Below, one piece after another: positions 21,986 through 35,367 of a stretch of 64,000 nt of DNA. Made by a program: the position numbers and the translations under genes. How positions within the stretch are numbered: position 1 is the first letter of the stretch; each line of letters begins with the position of its first letter. The stretch lies in assembly GCA_020698575.1 (NCBI GenBank), contig CM036239.1:11059263-11123262 (forward strand). Direction: 5' to 3'. The notes beneath the pieces were generated by a model. The model did no database searches and was not told the origin of the DNA. It was given only the letters and a program-made list of their open reading frames with translations. The stretch is from Bostrychus sinensis (lineage: Eukaryota > Chordata > Actinopteri > Gobiiformes > Eleotridae).

Positions 21986-22028
<43 letters not shown>
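21986..22028. repeat. (TTA)n microsatellite
   Basis: About 14 uninterrupted copies of TTA in the tmem243 5' intron. Confidence 0.95.
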
Positions 22029-22730
22029 GAAGTTGAGTATTTATAGTATAGGCGTCTGTACAGTGTGATATGAATTAAATGCGTACTTGTATGATCCTAT
22101 GCACAAAAGGGACCTCTGTGTCATGAAAGCGTTTCTATGATTTGAATCTAACAACATAGTTTACTATATTTTTTATCTTTTGAGTCTGACCTAATTCTTT
22201 TCATTTCCAGTTCGCATTATGGTACTTGACTGGGGTAGAAATCCACAGATTAATTAGAAAAAGTGTCAGATATGACTGGCTTAAATAAGTTCAACTAACT
22301 GCAGAACCCAGCATAAGGATGTACAAGACAGACAGGCATAAAGGGTTGCTGGAATAACGTTGGTATGGAAACTAAGAGATTGTGGCAAACCAAAGGCAAA
22401 TAGAACAATTTCTTTTCCTTCTTAAGTTGTGGGTCACTGTTAAGAAGCCTTGTGGATCACAAGGCAGAAAAGGAATGCAGCTTTAGGCCAGGTTAGTGAT
22501 GCTTAATAATAGCGCTCTTGTTTTTCTGCTTAGTATTTTCTGCTGAGAAAGCTTCGCAGGAGTTTTATTTCCTTATCTGTTGCCTTCTTCCTCAGTAATG
22601 AAGCAACAACTTCAAGTGCTGGCTTTGTGGGATTGTTGCATGAGTGTTTTGTGGCAAAAGTGTATCTTAACCTTTAAATGAACAGTATGTCATTGTTTTC
22701 AGATCCTAGAATGTGATGATGATGATGTTA

Positions 22731-23385
22731 CACTGTCAGAGGGGGGCAGGAGCCAGTATTACTGTATAGGTTAGAAACTGTTTTTAAAAGAAATATAGAA
22801 AAGTAAAATTTACATGTTTTTTTTTTTTTTTTTAAGTCTCTAATCTATACAGTAATACTGGCCCCTGCCCTCCATCTGAGTTTTTGACATCATCAAATTG
22901 TTGAACGTTGCGTTCACCTGATGTCATGACATTGTAAAGGGCCTATATGGTAAAATTGAGGTGGAGGGCAGGTAAGAATTTTAATGTAGATTCCTGCTAA
23001 AGATTGGAAATGCAGATGTGTTGGCGTGGTGCATGGTTAATATCTCTGCAATTACTGGGCCTATCGACATTTAACAAAAAAGGCACAAAGTTTAACGTCT
23101 TCTCTCTCAGCACAAATTAACTAAGGTGAAAGTTTTTTGTTTTTTTTTCACTATAGTGTCAAAAAGTGATGATATTATCCAATCACACAGGTGTTCTTAT
23201 TGTCAGTAGACAGGACATTAAGCTACTTGATTAATATAGTGAGGTTGTGGACCCACTGCTAACAAAAAAAAAAAAAAGATCAGGTTCAACATTTGTAAAT
23301 TTTCTATTTGGATATTTCTTTTTCAAATGGTTTTGAAGCTATAGGGTAATACTGGCCCCCGTCCCTCCATCTGTAACCTGTACTG
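22731..23385 (+). repeat. Unnamed miniature element family, copy A
   Basis: A GGGGGGCAGGAGCCAGTATT block at the left is mirrored by AATACTGGCCCCTGCCCTCC (about 22854) and AATACTGGCCCCCGTCCCTCC (about 23348). The interior (CTGATGTCATGACATTGTAA, ATCTCTGCAATTACTGG, CACTATAGTGTCAAAAAGTG, TTAATATAGTGAG) is shared with 26655-27051 and, inverted, with 51654-52048. It appears composite, with two terminal blocks in tandem. No ORF. Confidence 0.7.
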
Positions 23386-23582
23386 TAGATGCTAAATCTC
23401 AATGGTATTGTTATTTTTGGTTCCACAGGGAAAATAAGAAGCAGACTCCATAAAGTCTCCTTGATGGGCACCTGGACGTTGATGTGTGGGAGGACGGTGT
23501 GCTAGCATGAAGCACTGGTGCAGTATTTCCACGGGACAGTGCTGCTGAGAGGGGGCCAATTTTTGAGTCTGTGGAGGTGCTC

Positions 23583-24227
23583 ATGGACGACTTCGCCACT
23601 AGGACATATGGCACCAGTGGAGGTCTGGACAGCAGGCCTCTGTTCGGGGAGACCTCAGCGCGGGTATGCACTTCCACAAACAACCTGAGTCAACAAGTCC
23701 CTTAGTAGTTCTCTTGTTCATGTTAGATAATGTTAAACGTGCTACAGAAGTTAATTTGGATATTTCTTTTGTCATACTCAGGACCGAATCATAAACCTTG
23801 CAGTAGGGGGATTTACGTTTTTGGTTGTCCTAGTAAGTAAGCTTAGACTTTTTCTTTTTTCTCATTCTAGAAGAGTTTTCTTTCAAAATCTTTTTCTTTC
23901 TTCTAGGTAACAGTTATCAGTTCATTTGTTTTTCCTTCGACGCCTCCACGACCAATAAATATCTTTTGTGCTGTGTGCATCTTGTTAACCTGCGGGTCCA
24001 CCATAGTGCTGGTAACACACATATTTATCTGAGCAATTAATGTATAATATATTGATTCAGTTATTTTATATTAACTTTGATTTGCTTTTACCTGCCCACA
24101 GATATTTTGGTACCGACAGGGTGACCTGGAGCCTAAATTCAGGAAACTCATTTACTACATGCTGGCATCAATAGTGCTGCTATGTTTATGTGCCAACCTG
24201 TACTTCCATGATGTCAATAAACCGTAA
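23583..24227 (+). CDS. tmem243: Transmembrane protein 243, 4 coding exons
   Basis: Exons 23583-23663, 23782-23832, 23907-24011 and 24102-24227 encode 120 residues (human 118). The start MDDFATRTYGTSGG, the block RPLFGETSARDRIINL and the end IFWYRQGDLEPKFRKLIYY ... NLYFHDVNKP match TMEM243 (C7orf23). Hydrophobic stretches are near residues 33-55, 62-83 and 96-115, so it is a small multi-pass membrane protein of unknown function. All introns are phase 0. It is convergent with dmtf1, as in human chromosome 7. It has a long AT-rich 3' UTR; AATAAA occurs near 25470. Confidence 0.96.
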
Positions 24228-26454
24228 CAGATTAGAAGAGGAAAAGAAGAAGGGACAACATGGCCTTTATCAAAGAAACCTGCCCACAGAGGACTAAACA
24301 CTTATGGACAAAAACAAATTATAACAAGCCATGTTCATCCTAACAGACACACGTGAACCAAAATTAAAAGTGAGGCTTCATTATTTCAGTGGGATAAAAA
24401 CTGTCAGCTCTTGGGCTGAGCCACATGCCCAGTGCAGGGTGGATGCACAAGTGCATAGTGCAGTGCACAAAATATATTGTACTGTATAAGGCCATAAATA
24501 GGATATATTTATGGTATGACATTACATAAAAATATACATCCTGCTCAAAATTACTTATGCTAATATTTTGATAAAGGAAAAATCCACACTATAATCCTGT
24601 AAAATCTGAGTATTGCTTTATTACTGGTATATCTGCAGTTTTTTTAAATCTTTGTTGCTTGACTTTAAGGGTAAACACTTTACAGATGCCAAGTCAAAGA
24701 TGTAAATAGTTGCTCCTTGTGTCAGGAGTCACTATTTTCCAGAAAGCTTGTCACACAACACTGATTTTAGATTTGAGGTCACATTTGTGTGCATGATTAT
24801 TATTGCCTTGCAGCAGGTTTACAGATAAAGGTTTACATTAAGCTTCTTGACATTCCTACTGTTAACTCAAGGGTTTGGAAGAGAAAAAGTTTATTTCAAA
24901 TACTTTTTCTACACTGCAAAACACTTTTTAATGTTCAGATTTTAACTTTCAGTGTGGATTTATCCTTACAAATTGTAATATTTGAAGGCTTGAAGAAAGG
25001 TTTATAAACTGTTTTACTCTATACTGTATATTAAAGTACAAACTAAGATACAACAAGAGTACAAGCATTAGCAGGGTTTAAATATATGCAACATATTTTT
25101 CTGCTTTATATTTCAGCTTTTACAGCTGATTTGATTATTGTGCTTGAATTTAATTTAGTTCGAGATATATTACCAAACAATGCTCTGAAGCTTTTCCTAT
25201 CATTGTATTGAATGTTGCTGAACTACTCTGACTGCCAAGTCTTGCACTAATTTATTTGACATGTATGTGTCTCATCTAAACTTGCACAATAATGCTGCCA
25301 TTAACTCAAGCCAATAGATATTTGACCGCCATTCGATGTTTAGTCTTAATACTTATACTTCCAATACTTGTATGAAACCAAATAATTTGTTAGAATTTGG
25401 GTTAAATTATAAGACCTAATGTTGACTGGCTTATTTAAAGCAATTTTCCATTTTTAAATGCAAATGACAATAATAAATCACAGCATCAAGTTAATAGTCT
25501 CAGAGGTCATCAAGCCAGTGTGACAAACAAACTATGCATTTGTAATTAACAGTTGTCTGGTGTGATACATGTTTTATTATCATAAAAAAATACACAACCA
25601 AATGTAACATTCTGTTCAGGTAGTCACATGCCAAGTACTAGACTGGCTAGTTTTAAAGAACCAGCTCAAAGTCTTAGTGACTAGCCACTACTACTTCCTT
25701 AGTTGATGCTGGCAAATTCCAAATGATTTCTTACAGTTGTAGGTTGTTTAGATTCTGTATGCAGTCAGTCTTTGGATAAAGCTGGTAAACACATCACTAT
25801 CCATCAGTGTTGGCCTTGTCACAAAATTAGAAATGTCAAACATTCTTTTTTTTTTCAGTAGTTTTATGGAATAAACATTTATGTAATCTTCCTGTTCTGT
25901 CATTTAACATTATTGTAGCATTGTAGTATAAATGTCGTGGTTTGGGACAAAAGTTTAGATTTTAACACACTATTTCTTACAAATCTATGGTAACAACTAA
26001 ACAATGACCTCCAAACAAATGCAAACAAATCCACAGTGAGGTGCTGATTTGTTCTTTGTAGCTCTAACAGTGTTAGGCGTCATAATCAAGACTTTTTATT
26101 TTACTGCACTTATCAAGGGGCTCAATAAACCCCACTTAATGATCACATCCATAACGTAAAGTATTTAGTGTATTACAAACCCAGGTAGCAGCTAACTTTA
26201 TTTTCACCACTGATGCACACTCACACTTCAGTCTGGCAAAGGCCGAGACATTGTTGCTTCTCGTCTAGTGCCACTGTCTTTATTTAATTTTATTAGTGAG
26301 AGGAACTCATCTCATGTCATAAACTTAAAAATAGCTTAAAAGACCTTGTTGAAAAGATAAAGTAAACAAACAGCTGGAGTATGTGTTTTTGTGCACGCAC
26401 TCTGTCGTGCTGGAGTCCTTTAAAGCTGTAAATAGCCTAGAGTGAGTCTGTAGT
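24228..26454. other. Convergent 3' UTR region of tmem243 and dmtf1
   Basis: No coding exon is recognised. It probably consists of the tmem243 3' UTR (candidate AATAAA about 25470) and the dmtf1 3' UTR read from the right (TTTATT at about 26279, AATAAA on the minus strand). Confidence 0.55.
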
Positions 26455-29400
26455 TCAGTCTGAGCCTTCTTGGTTTTCCAGGATTGGATCTGAGAAATGA
26501 GAAATATAAAAACAAATTATTATGTTTTAAAATTAAATACAAGCAATGTACTTAAACATGCTTACCTATACTATTGGTGAAATAAATTACATGTATCAAT
26601 TACTTATCGTACAGTACAATATGTTCCCATCACATGCAATCAAAGGAATCAAGGTTGCATTCATGTGATGTCACAACATTGTAAATGGGCCTATGGTGTG
26701 AGACTGAGCTGGAGGGAGGCAAAAACTCTGTGGTAGAATTTAGTGCTTAAGATTCAAAAGGTAGATGTCTTGGCATGGTTTATGGTTAACATCTCTGCAA
26801 TTACTGGACATATGGATATGTAACCAAACTGGCACAAATTTAAACATCTTCTCAGTCCCCACAAATTACATAAGGTGAAATTATTTTTTCACTATAGCAT
26901 CAAAGAGTGGTGACAGTATTCAATCACACAAGCGTGACTGTTGTCAGTAGACAGAGCATTAAGCCACAAGATTAATATAGTGAGTTTTTGAACCCAATCC
27001 CTAACAAAAAAATCAGGTTCAGGTTCATCAGATTTGAGAACGTGAATGCAGTCTATTATACCACAATAACAAAGTTGTTACCTGTCAGTGTGCTGCTAAT
27101 GTTGTGAGGAGATACTATTAGCACAGCACTCCCAGACGTTATCTCAGAGTTTACCACCGCAGCCTCCACTGAAGACGATCCTAGCTCCTAACACAAGCAT
27201 GAAAAATCAATAAATTTATTGAAACAACTGATTACTTTTCAGAGAACATGGCTATCTAATGTAAAAATAGAGAAGTAGTGAGCAAAAGATATCCATGTTT
27301 GTACCTTATCATTAAATTTGTCTGTCATTGGTTCCTGGCTTTCTGTGACTACATTCTCTGCAGAGTCTAGTAGACTGGTGGTATCCAGATGGTCATCCTG
27401 CCTACCCTCCACTGCCTCCACTACGAGCTGTGATTGGCTGACAGGGTCTGAAGAGGTGGGGTCAGAGGTGACGGTGTGAATTATAACTCCATCGCTGGAG
27501 CAAAGGCCATCAGTCTAATGTGTACAAGAAGAGTGACAAATTTTAATTGGCCCTATTTATGAAGAAAAAACAAATAAAGCTAAAATAACTGACCGAGAGA
27601 CTGTGAAGGATGATGTGTTCATGTGAGGAGGGCGAAGAACTTGTCAAGGTAACGGTACTGTTATTGGCCAAACTGAGAGGAAGGCCCTGATTGGTGGAGA
27701 GGCTGAGCGGTAGACCCTGGTTGGATGTGGTCTGGAGGTAGTATGTCCCAGGTGTGCCAGTTGGCTGCAACTGAAAAGACTGAAATACAGTGAAAGAAAT
27801 GTCAGAGGCAATTTCTGTGCAAAGACCAAAGAAATCATCTTACACAATCAGCAACTAAGATTTAGAAATGTAATGTTATACTTACTGGCAAAATCTCAAA
27901 GGTTTGCAGGGCTCCTGTGTTCAGTGTGACTGTTTCGCTGTCAGTAGTTGCTGCCGCAGAATCTGAGGCTTACCGTGCAATAAATGTTTTCAGAGTGTTC
28001 ATTCAAGTAAGAGCAAAGTAAAAAAAAAAGAAGAAAGAAGGTAAGAGTCACACATCTCAGTGGCTTAGTTAAGACTTTGCCATATCAGTAGTACTTTTTA
28101 AAATATAAATTATATGATTACAATTGACAGGACTAATGAATACTTAATAGTGTAATAGTGTATAATAACATCCACAGAAGCATTCTTACCAAGGTGAGTA
28201 ATCTGCAGTGGTATCTGTACAGGAATCTGTAGAGCGGCGACTGAGTTGGGGTTGGGGCTGTTGCTGCTCTCCTCCAGCCGAGTGAGTCGGATCTGCAAGG
28301 AGGAGCATGAGGAAGATGAAGGACTCCCAGACCCAGAGTTGGTCTGTGAGGACGCTGTCAGCTCCTGTAGACCTTTCAGAAGCACTGAACATCAAAGAAA
28401 CAGATAAGGCACTATCCATCAATTTGCACATAGCAATAAAATACAAAATAACAAGCAATAAGTATAAAAACAGTACCACTAAATGGAATCTCCTTGTGAT
28501 TAGTGACTTGTCTTTTTATGCTCCACCACTTGGATCGCAGCCACTGAGGAGATCGGACACTGCTCCACCCACCAGCTAGATCCTCCCACTTTATGTCATT
28601 CTCTTCATCAACTTCCAACTCAGATATCCTGGAGTTAGAACGTTAAACATTTTTTTCTTTTCATTCAGCATATAGCTATAGGTTATACAACAAATCTTCT
28701 ATACCTTTGTATGAGGTTCTGATCATCCTCCTTTGTCCACTCTGTCCCTCCACTGTGCTTCCAGTTCAGGTAGTTTAACCATTTTGAGCGACACTGTTTC
28801 TCTGAGCGCGTTCGGACCTTTTCAGCAACCACTGCCCAGGAAACTCCTCCTGTGACTGCGGACCCTGGTGTTACACCTGCCATTTCATACACAACCTCCG
28901 CAAGGCGTCTCTCCTCCTCCTCAGTCCATTTACCTTGTTCAAACAAATAAAACCCTTTTAATTATTTTAATTGATACTCACTAGAAAGTCACACATTTAG
29001 AATGGCTGTTATATCAAAGGAGAATTGAGAATGTATACCTGTGTTGCAGGTGTCCTTCATCAATCTACAGCGGTCTTTTACAGAGGAAGCGCTGCGACCC
29101 AGAGCTGCTCCAATTGTGGCCCAGTCATTTCCGTGCTTTTCCTTAAGTCTATTTAAAAAAAGCAATGATTTAATATAACCCTAAAGTTTATAGAGAATGT
29201 CTGAAATATTTTCCAAATATTTATGCATATCCATGTTAAAACATGAAAACTTTACTTACGTTTTAAGTTTCTCAATTTCTTCAGGCGTATATCTAAAGAA
29301 ATATTTTATTACAATCATTATTGCCCCCTCTTTGGATTTTATATAATTTTTTGTTGTCTTTGTTTATTTCTGATCACAGAAGGTACTGACTTGCCAACAT

Positions 29401-30648
29401 GGTTGCGGTTGTCATACATCCGTAGAACTCGTCTGTACACAGCAAACAATGGCCGATTAAGACCCCAGGCCACAGAGCGGTAAAAGTCCTTCCTCTCTTC
29501 TTTAGACATATCAAAGATTATCTCCGCGGGATTCTCAATCCCTCGGTCCTAACATAACAAAATTACAATTATTATTTAAAAAAATTTATATTTTAACATA
29601 CCACAAAACTAAGATAAAAGAGAACAGATAAGCACCTTTACATAACGGTCAATGTTGCTCATCAGAATGTCAATCTCCTCTTTAGACCACATGCCCTGCT
29701 TCCACTTATGACCTAATCATGAAGTAACAACATTTTCACATTTACTTTCTTTAGTTATATCATATTTTTATTTAAAAAGTAGTGTGTTTTGTCTTTCATT
29801 TCTAAAAAAGCATTATGATAACTAGATAGATAGATCAAAATATATATTCCAGCTTTATGCAATATTGCTATATGCAGACCTACCTAAAAGTCTGTGTAAA
29901 ATGAGACTGGTACCTTTATTAGCCAATGTGTCTTTATCTTCTTTGGTAGTAAACCAAGCCTGACTGACCGGTGAAATGTCTGACCTTTGTACACAGTCTT
30001 CATCTTCCTGTAAGATCTTTACATGCACAGGCAAACAAGGCATGAAATCAGCGGAATACTCTACTTATAAGGGCATAATAATGACATAAGTTCAACCTGT
30101 ACCTGAATATGTGCAACACCATCCTGAGATAACTCTCCATCTGAGGTAGCCGCCATTGTCACCTCAAAATTCCCATTGTTCTCTGACACTGCAGAAAAAA
30201 TTATTGCAACTAAATGTCTAATTTGTGATGCAAGGCATAAGATGTAAATGCTGTTCTTGAAATGACAGATGACCATGTTGATCTATCTAAGGCTTACTTG
30301 GTAGGGTGACCACAGAGAAATGAGGTGCATCTTCTTGTTCTGTGGAGAGACAAAGTTTCTTCTGAAGAGGCTCTGAGTCTTCATCTACACACAAGACAAT
30401 TCAAAAACAAAAACAACTCTTAATTGTACTGAAATAGACTGTAGTGTCATATACTAAGACTACCTAAGATCTATGTATATCAAATTGACTTTACAATATT
30501 ACAATAAGCATGCTTACAATACAATGGAAAACCCACCATTTGGTGAACAGTGAAGTATAATGCTCCCATCGCTGTCTTGGGTAAGTGTGACAGAGTTTAC
30601 CGTTTCTAATTCCGCTTCCTCCTTGACTGTTGCTTCTGAACTCATCAT
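26455..30648 (-). CDS. dmtf1: Cyclin D-binding Myb-like transcription factor 1, 16 coding exons
   Basis: Exons in gene order: 30648-30537, 30384-30298, 30188-30103, 30016-29914, 29712-29636, 29548-29391, 29292-29260, 29148-29039, 28933-28705, 28628-28477, 28384-28190, 27968-27886, 27779-27594, 27514-27305, 27187-27082, 26489-26455. They encode 653 residues (human 760; the C-terminal part is shorter). The N-terminal acidic region has ETVNSVTLTQD. Three Myb/SANT-like repeats lie at about 205-250 (GNDWATIGAALGRSASSVKD), 256-312 (tryptophans in SWAVV and SKWLNYLNWK) and 317-373 (EWTKEDDQNL, LRSKWWSIKRQ). DMTF1 is a nuclear DNA-binding activator of ARF that binds D cyclins. The 33-nt exon at 29260 encodes YTPEEIEKLK. 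Two ATGs are in tandem at 30648. Confidence 0.97.
26655..27051 (+). repeat. Unnamed miniature element family, copy B
   Basis: Shares its interior with copy A (22905-23300): ATCTCTGCAATTACTGG, TCACTATAGCATCAAAGAGTG, TTAATATAGTGAG. The ends TTGCATTCATGTG and, inverted, CTGCATTCACGTTC look like terminal inverted repeats. It occupies most of the last dmtf1 intron (26490-27081). Confidence 0.7.
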
Positions 30649-30652
30649 TAAT

Positions 30653-32283
30653 CTATTGGAGATACAATTTTAATTAGACTTCATGGGATTAAAATACTAC
30701 ATAATAAAAGTGTATTTGTCCCTAACTGTTATTTTACAAATCCTTATTATGTAGCCTACTACTACTAAATCTTAAAGTAAGTCTGGTCAGAGTAACTTTG
30801 TTTTTTGATAGAAAATAAAAATCTGAATCTAGCCACGTCTTATTACCAACTTTGTTTCAACACTTCACCAGAGCAGCTCCAGGTTTGGTCAATTGAAATT
30901 TAAGACCTTTTTAAGACTTTTTAAAGTCATTTAGAGTTAAATTGAATGCCAACATTGTCAACAACCAAGCAATAATGCGTATGATTTTATATTTTAACAT
31001 TTAACATTAAATTCAATGATAACATGTCTTTAAAAGTATATTGTAGACACTGTTATTGTGGTGACGGTGCTTTTTTTATTTATTTATTTTTCATATTATA
31101 AACATTTGACAAATTTAGGACCTGGATGAACAAAATTTAATAAATACTGATAATATTTGATACTTTCAAGGCCTTGATTTTGACACCATCAAATTCAATA
31201 CCTTTTTAATACTTTTAAGACCTTGGGGCTACACTGTTCACATAAATGTTAAGATAAAATTATGATATTTGTAGTAATACAGTTTGTTGAGAGGTCCTAC
31301 AACCCTAATATGGAATAAAATGTGATAAGGCACTATCCATCCTCTGTAAACAAGGGGACATTGGTGATCTTGACTATGGGACATTATAGGTGGCAGACCT
31401 ATCTCTGAACAGAAGCAGCAAAAGGAAAATGTTAATGTGTAATCAAATGAAAATTAAAAGAAACTCGGTATGATTAAAACATCGCACATGTGGCTAACTT
31501 GTAGCATTCACTATTCTCCCTATTTAAGAAGGAAAAACTAAGCGGCGCCATGTTTTAGTTAGTACACAAGAAGAAGCTTATGGCGCCTGGAAGGGTTTGA
31601 CGGTGATTTGAGTAGTACTCCTATTTTAAAAAGATTTTTTCCATTCTGCGTTGCCCCAGAACTTCCAACCCGCCTCCCCTTCGAAACAGAAAGTGAATTT
31701 TACTCATGATTTGTATACTTACTTCCTGTTTTTGGTCCGGGGACTTATGAGTTACCAGGATGAAGGTAAATGCCAGGATGGAAGCTCGGCCCTGCTTAGC
31801 TAGTGGGTTGCCAGGTTGAAGTAATATCAGTAAACCATTTTTAACGAAACCTATTTGCAGTACATCTATATTTTTTGCAATAATTTATCATTTATCACGT
31901 TTTCCTGACTATGCAAATGTAGGTTGTAGAAAATTGTTCCAAACAGAAAACTATTTTTTAGACATTGATATTTATTTAGTTAAGATTACATGAAATGGCA
32001 ACTAACATGTCCGCAGTAAAAATATTCCGGGTAAAACAACAGTGGTAAATGTATTTAAGGTAAAGTGTAATATTTTGAGATTATTCATGTTAACATTTAC
32101 TAAGCAAACATCTAAAGGGTTTATTATAAGTTGCATCATATTTTTGTAAGGTGACCAGTTTATTAAAATATCTTTTCTATGATGTGTTCCGTTTTTGTAG
32201 CAACCCGGTCAATTATCTTCAACGTACCAAACGTTTACGCTGCAACGGTTTTTAATACTTTGCAGTTATATTTGGCCAAAAAC
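30653..32283. promoter_or_regulatory. Divergent promoter region, dmtf1 / cwf19l1
   Basis: The first dmtf1 coding exon has an upstream acceptor (CCAATAG on the minus strand), so at least one noncoding dmtf1 exon lies to the right, probably near 31500-31740. That segment has GGCGCCATGTTTT (YY1-like), GAACTTCCAACCCGCCTCC and TTACTTCCTG (ETS-like), consistent with a shared TATA-less promoter. The cwf19l1 ATG is at 32284. About 30870-31250 is AT-rich and featureless. Confidence 0.5.
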
Positions 32284-35200
32284 ATGGGAGAACAACCTGT
32301 AAGAGTGTAAGTTTGCTTTAAAAATATTTTACGTCGCAAGACTGTAAAATATCTTATATCTAGCGTATGGCAGCTTCACCAGTCTTTATTTACCATAGAG
32401 TAGTCAAGAATGTCGTTGTGTAAACTAAACTTGGATGGGTGTGTTCATTTTCTTATGTATTTGTGTGAAGCCTGGCGTGTGGGGATGTGAAAGGAAGACT
32501 TAACGCTCTGTTCAACCGAGTTCAGACCATCCAGAAGAAGGCTGGACAGTTTGATGTGCGTGAAAACATTCAATCTTGGATATAATTTTGTGCCACTAAA
32601 GTACGTTAGCATTATGTGGTTTGTTATTACAGCTGCTGTTATGTGTTGGAGAGTTTTTTGGGACAACTCCTGAGGGAGATGAAGAGTGGCAGCAATATAA
32701 AACGGGTGCAAAGAAAGGTGATGCAGACATAAAACACCCAATTTGTTGGCTTAACTTAAGATTTTAATAAACCATAACTGCATTTATTTTGTGTACACAG
32801 CTCCCATCCATACTTACATCCTGGGAGCAGCAAGTCAGGAGGTAGTGAAGTACTTCTCAAGTGCTAATGGCTGTGAGCTGTGTGAAAACATCACCTATTT
32901 GGGTAAGAAGAGTATTAAGAGTAATGCTGTGTGCACTGACTACACCCTACTTTTAATATTCAAAATGTTTCTTTGCATTTTAGGTCGACAGGGTGTGTTC
33001 ACAGGAGTTTCAGGCCTGCAGATCGCTTATGTCAGTGGTCGCGAAGCACAGGAACCAGCACCTCACTGCTTCACCTCCAAAGATCTCTCTTCTCTTGTTG
33101 CTCCGCTGACCAGCAACTCAAAGTTTAAAGGTGTGGACATACTGTTGACATCACAGTGGCCCAAAGGAGTGTGGCATTATGGCAATACCCCGGTAAGAAC
33201 AAACTCAAACTTTAACATCTTTGTTCATTTTTATTATCTTTGTATAAATAGTTATTAACTAGATTTTATTAAACAATATCTGTTTTCTGTGTCAGGAAGT
33301 GGACATAAAGACATGTGGCAGTAACTCCATTGCCAGCCTCACAGACAAATTAAAACCACGGTATCACTTTGCTGGCCTGGAAGGTATTCACTACGAGAGA
33401 CTTCCTTACAGGTAAATGCTGTGTGACACCCAAGAGAAATTATTGCACACTAACAACAGCATAAATGTTCAAATTTTGCTCTAGTACTTACATTGTTTAC
33501 TTTCCTGGGCTAGATTTTTCAAAATCAAACTGTGACACATTATGTTCATCTCATTTAGGAATCATGTTGTTCTCCAGGAAAATGCTCAACATGTTAGCCG
33601 GTTTATTGCTTTGGCAAGTGTCAACAACCCAGCAAAGAAAAAGGTTTGTATTGACTGGTTTATGACAAACAACTAACTGTGTATTGTTTTACAGTAACTA
33701 AGTCCATTTATGTTTATGGAAAAATAATAACAAAATGCTGACTAAAAATATTCTATGGCAGTATTTATATGCCTTCAACATCGTTCCTATGAAGAGCATG
33801 GATCCAGCGGAGTTGGTGAAGCAGCCTCAGGACACGACAGAAAATCCCTACAGACGAGCCACAAAAGACAAAACAGACACACTAAGAACAAGCTTTAACA
33901 CTGTTGAAGAGGTCAAAACTACTGCTTTCTTTTTGCTGTGAAATACTGATTATGGTTTTGTTGTTTTACTGAAGTGTGGACTTTTTCACTTTGCTCAGGA
34001 GCCTGTCAGTCAGTTTTTCTTTGATCTGAGCAGTAACCAGGGTAATAGAAGGAGACCATCAGATGGACGAGGTCGAGGAAGAGGTCACTTTAATGACAGA
34101 GACGGTGATCAGCATGGGCCCAAACAGCCTCGCAGACACCGTAAGTTTAAGCACTGCGATAGCATTGTTTTAACTTGGTCTGTTCAACAACCACATCAAT
34201 ATTGTTGTTTTGTATATCTAGTTTACTGCTACTTAAAAATGTTAGTTTGTAGAAAAATTAATTTTTGTTGTGTACAGCCCAGCCAACAGGTCCCTGTTGG
34301 TTTTGTTTGGCTAGTCCTCAGGTAGAGAAACACTTGGTCATCAGCATAGGAACACACGTGAGTTGAGTTAAACTGTCTATATCTTTTATAAATGTTGAAT
34401 AGCTATAAACAATAATACACCTAGTCATCACCTACAATAAATAGTATACACTGTATTTGTGCAGTTTTTACATAAATATTACTCAACTTGCAGTGTTACC
34501 TGGCCCTGGCAAAAGGTGCTCTGACGCCTCGACACTTGCTGATTCTTCCAATTGGACACTACCAGTCTGTTGTTGATTTGGCCTCAGAGGTAGTGGAGGA
34601 GATGGAGAAGTACAAATCAGCCCTGAGGAGTTTCTACAAGAGCAAAGGCGAACGCTGTGTGGTCTTTGAGAGGAATTACAGGAGCCAGCATCTGCAGCTA
34701 CAGGTAGAATAAACCTCTATATGCAGTATCAGGCTAAAAAATGTTGCTTAAAAATAATATTACAATGATTTTTTTTTTGTATGACTTAGGTTGTCCCAGT
34801 TCCGTTGAGCTGTTGCACCACAGAGGACATTAAGGAGGCATTTGTGGTCCAAGGACAAGAGCAGAAAATGGAGCTGATGGAAATTCCTGAACATACTGAC
34901 CTCAAACAGGTAATTCATGCAATTTTCTGTCTGAAGAGTGGAGCTAAATTGAATACTAATAATCCGTTTTTCAACAGATTGCGCCTCCGGGCACTCCTTA
35001 TTTCTATGTGGAGCTGGATTCAGGAGAGAAACTCTTCTACCGTATTCAGAAGCATTTTCCTTTGCAGTTTGGCAGGTAAGTGTTTAACCCAGAACTTTCT
35101 CAAAGTCTCAAGTTAACAGTTAGCAGATAAAAAATAAAAAATAAAAAAAATAAATCAATCAAAAATAACAAATGAATAATGTAGGTGAATCATTTAAAAA

Positions 35201-35366
35201 TTGCTATACATCTGCATTTAGGGAGGTGCTGTCCAGCGAGGCTGTGCTGAACATTCCAACCCGAGCCGACTGGAAGGAGTGCAAACAGAGCAGAGAGGAG
35301 GAGGATGAGTGCTGCAAACAATTGAGAGACGAGTTTCAGCCATTTGACTTTGCCTGGGATGAATAA
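32284..35366 (+). CDS. cwf19l1: CWF19-like protein 1, 14 coding exons
   Basis: Exons 32284-32306, 32471-32555, 32633-32717, 32801-32902, 32984-33192, 33296-33411, 33559-33643, 33762-33911, 33999-34140, 34278-34357, 34494-34703, 34790-34909, 34978-35075, 35222-35366 encode 549 residues (human 538). The N-terminal half is the metallophosphatase-like domain (LACGDVKGRLN at the start, GVDILLTSQWPKG later). Residues about 310-430 form the CwfJ_C_1/HIT-like domain (GPCWFCLASPQVEKH, LLILPIGHYQS). The C-terminal CwfJ_C_2 domain includes PYFYVELDSGEKLFYRI and ends FDFAWDE. The family is homologous to yeast Cwf19/Drn1, linked to spliceosome disassembly and lariat debranching; human loss causes a cerebellar ataxia. 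The stop codon lies inside an AATAAA hexamer. Confidence 0.97.
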
Positions 35367-35367
35367 A
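35362..35367 (+). terminator. AATAAA overlapping the cwf19l1 stop codon
   Basis: The sequence GATGAATAAAAC makes the TAA stop (35364-35366) part of a canonical polyadenylation hexamer. If used, it would give a 3' UTR of a few tens of bases. Other AATAAA-like sites occur downstream, so its use is unproven. Confidence 0.4.

Noticed and set aside
32445..32741. 98-codon minus-strand ORF
   Set aside because: Antisense to cwf19l1 exons 2 and 3.
32307..35221. A snoRNA in a cwf19l1 intron, as in the human gene
   Set aside because: Introns were scanned for a convincing H/ACA hairpin-ACA arrangement; none was clear enough to report.
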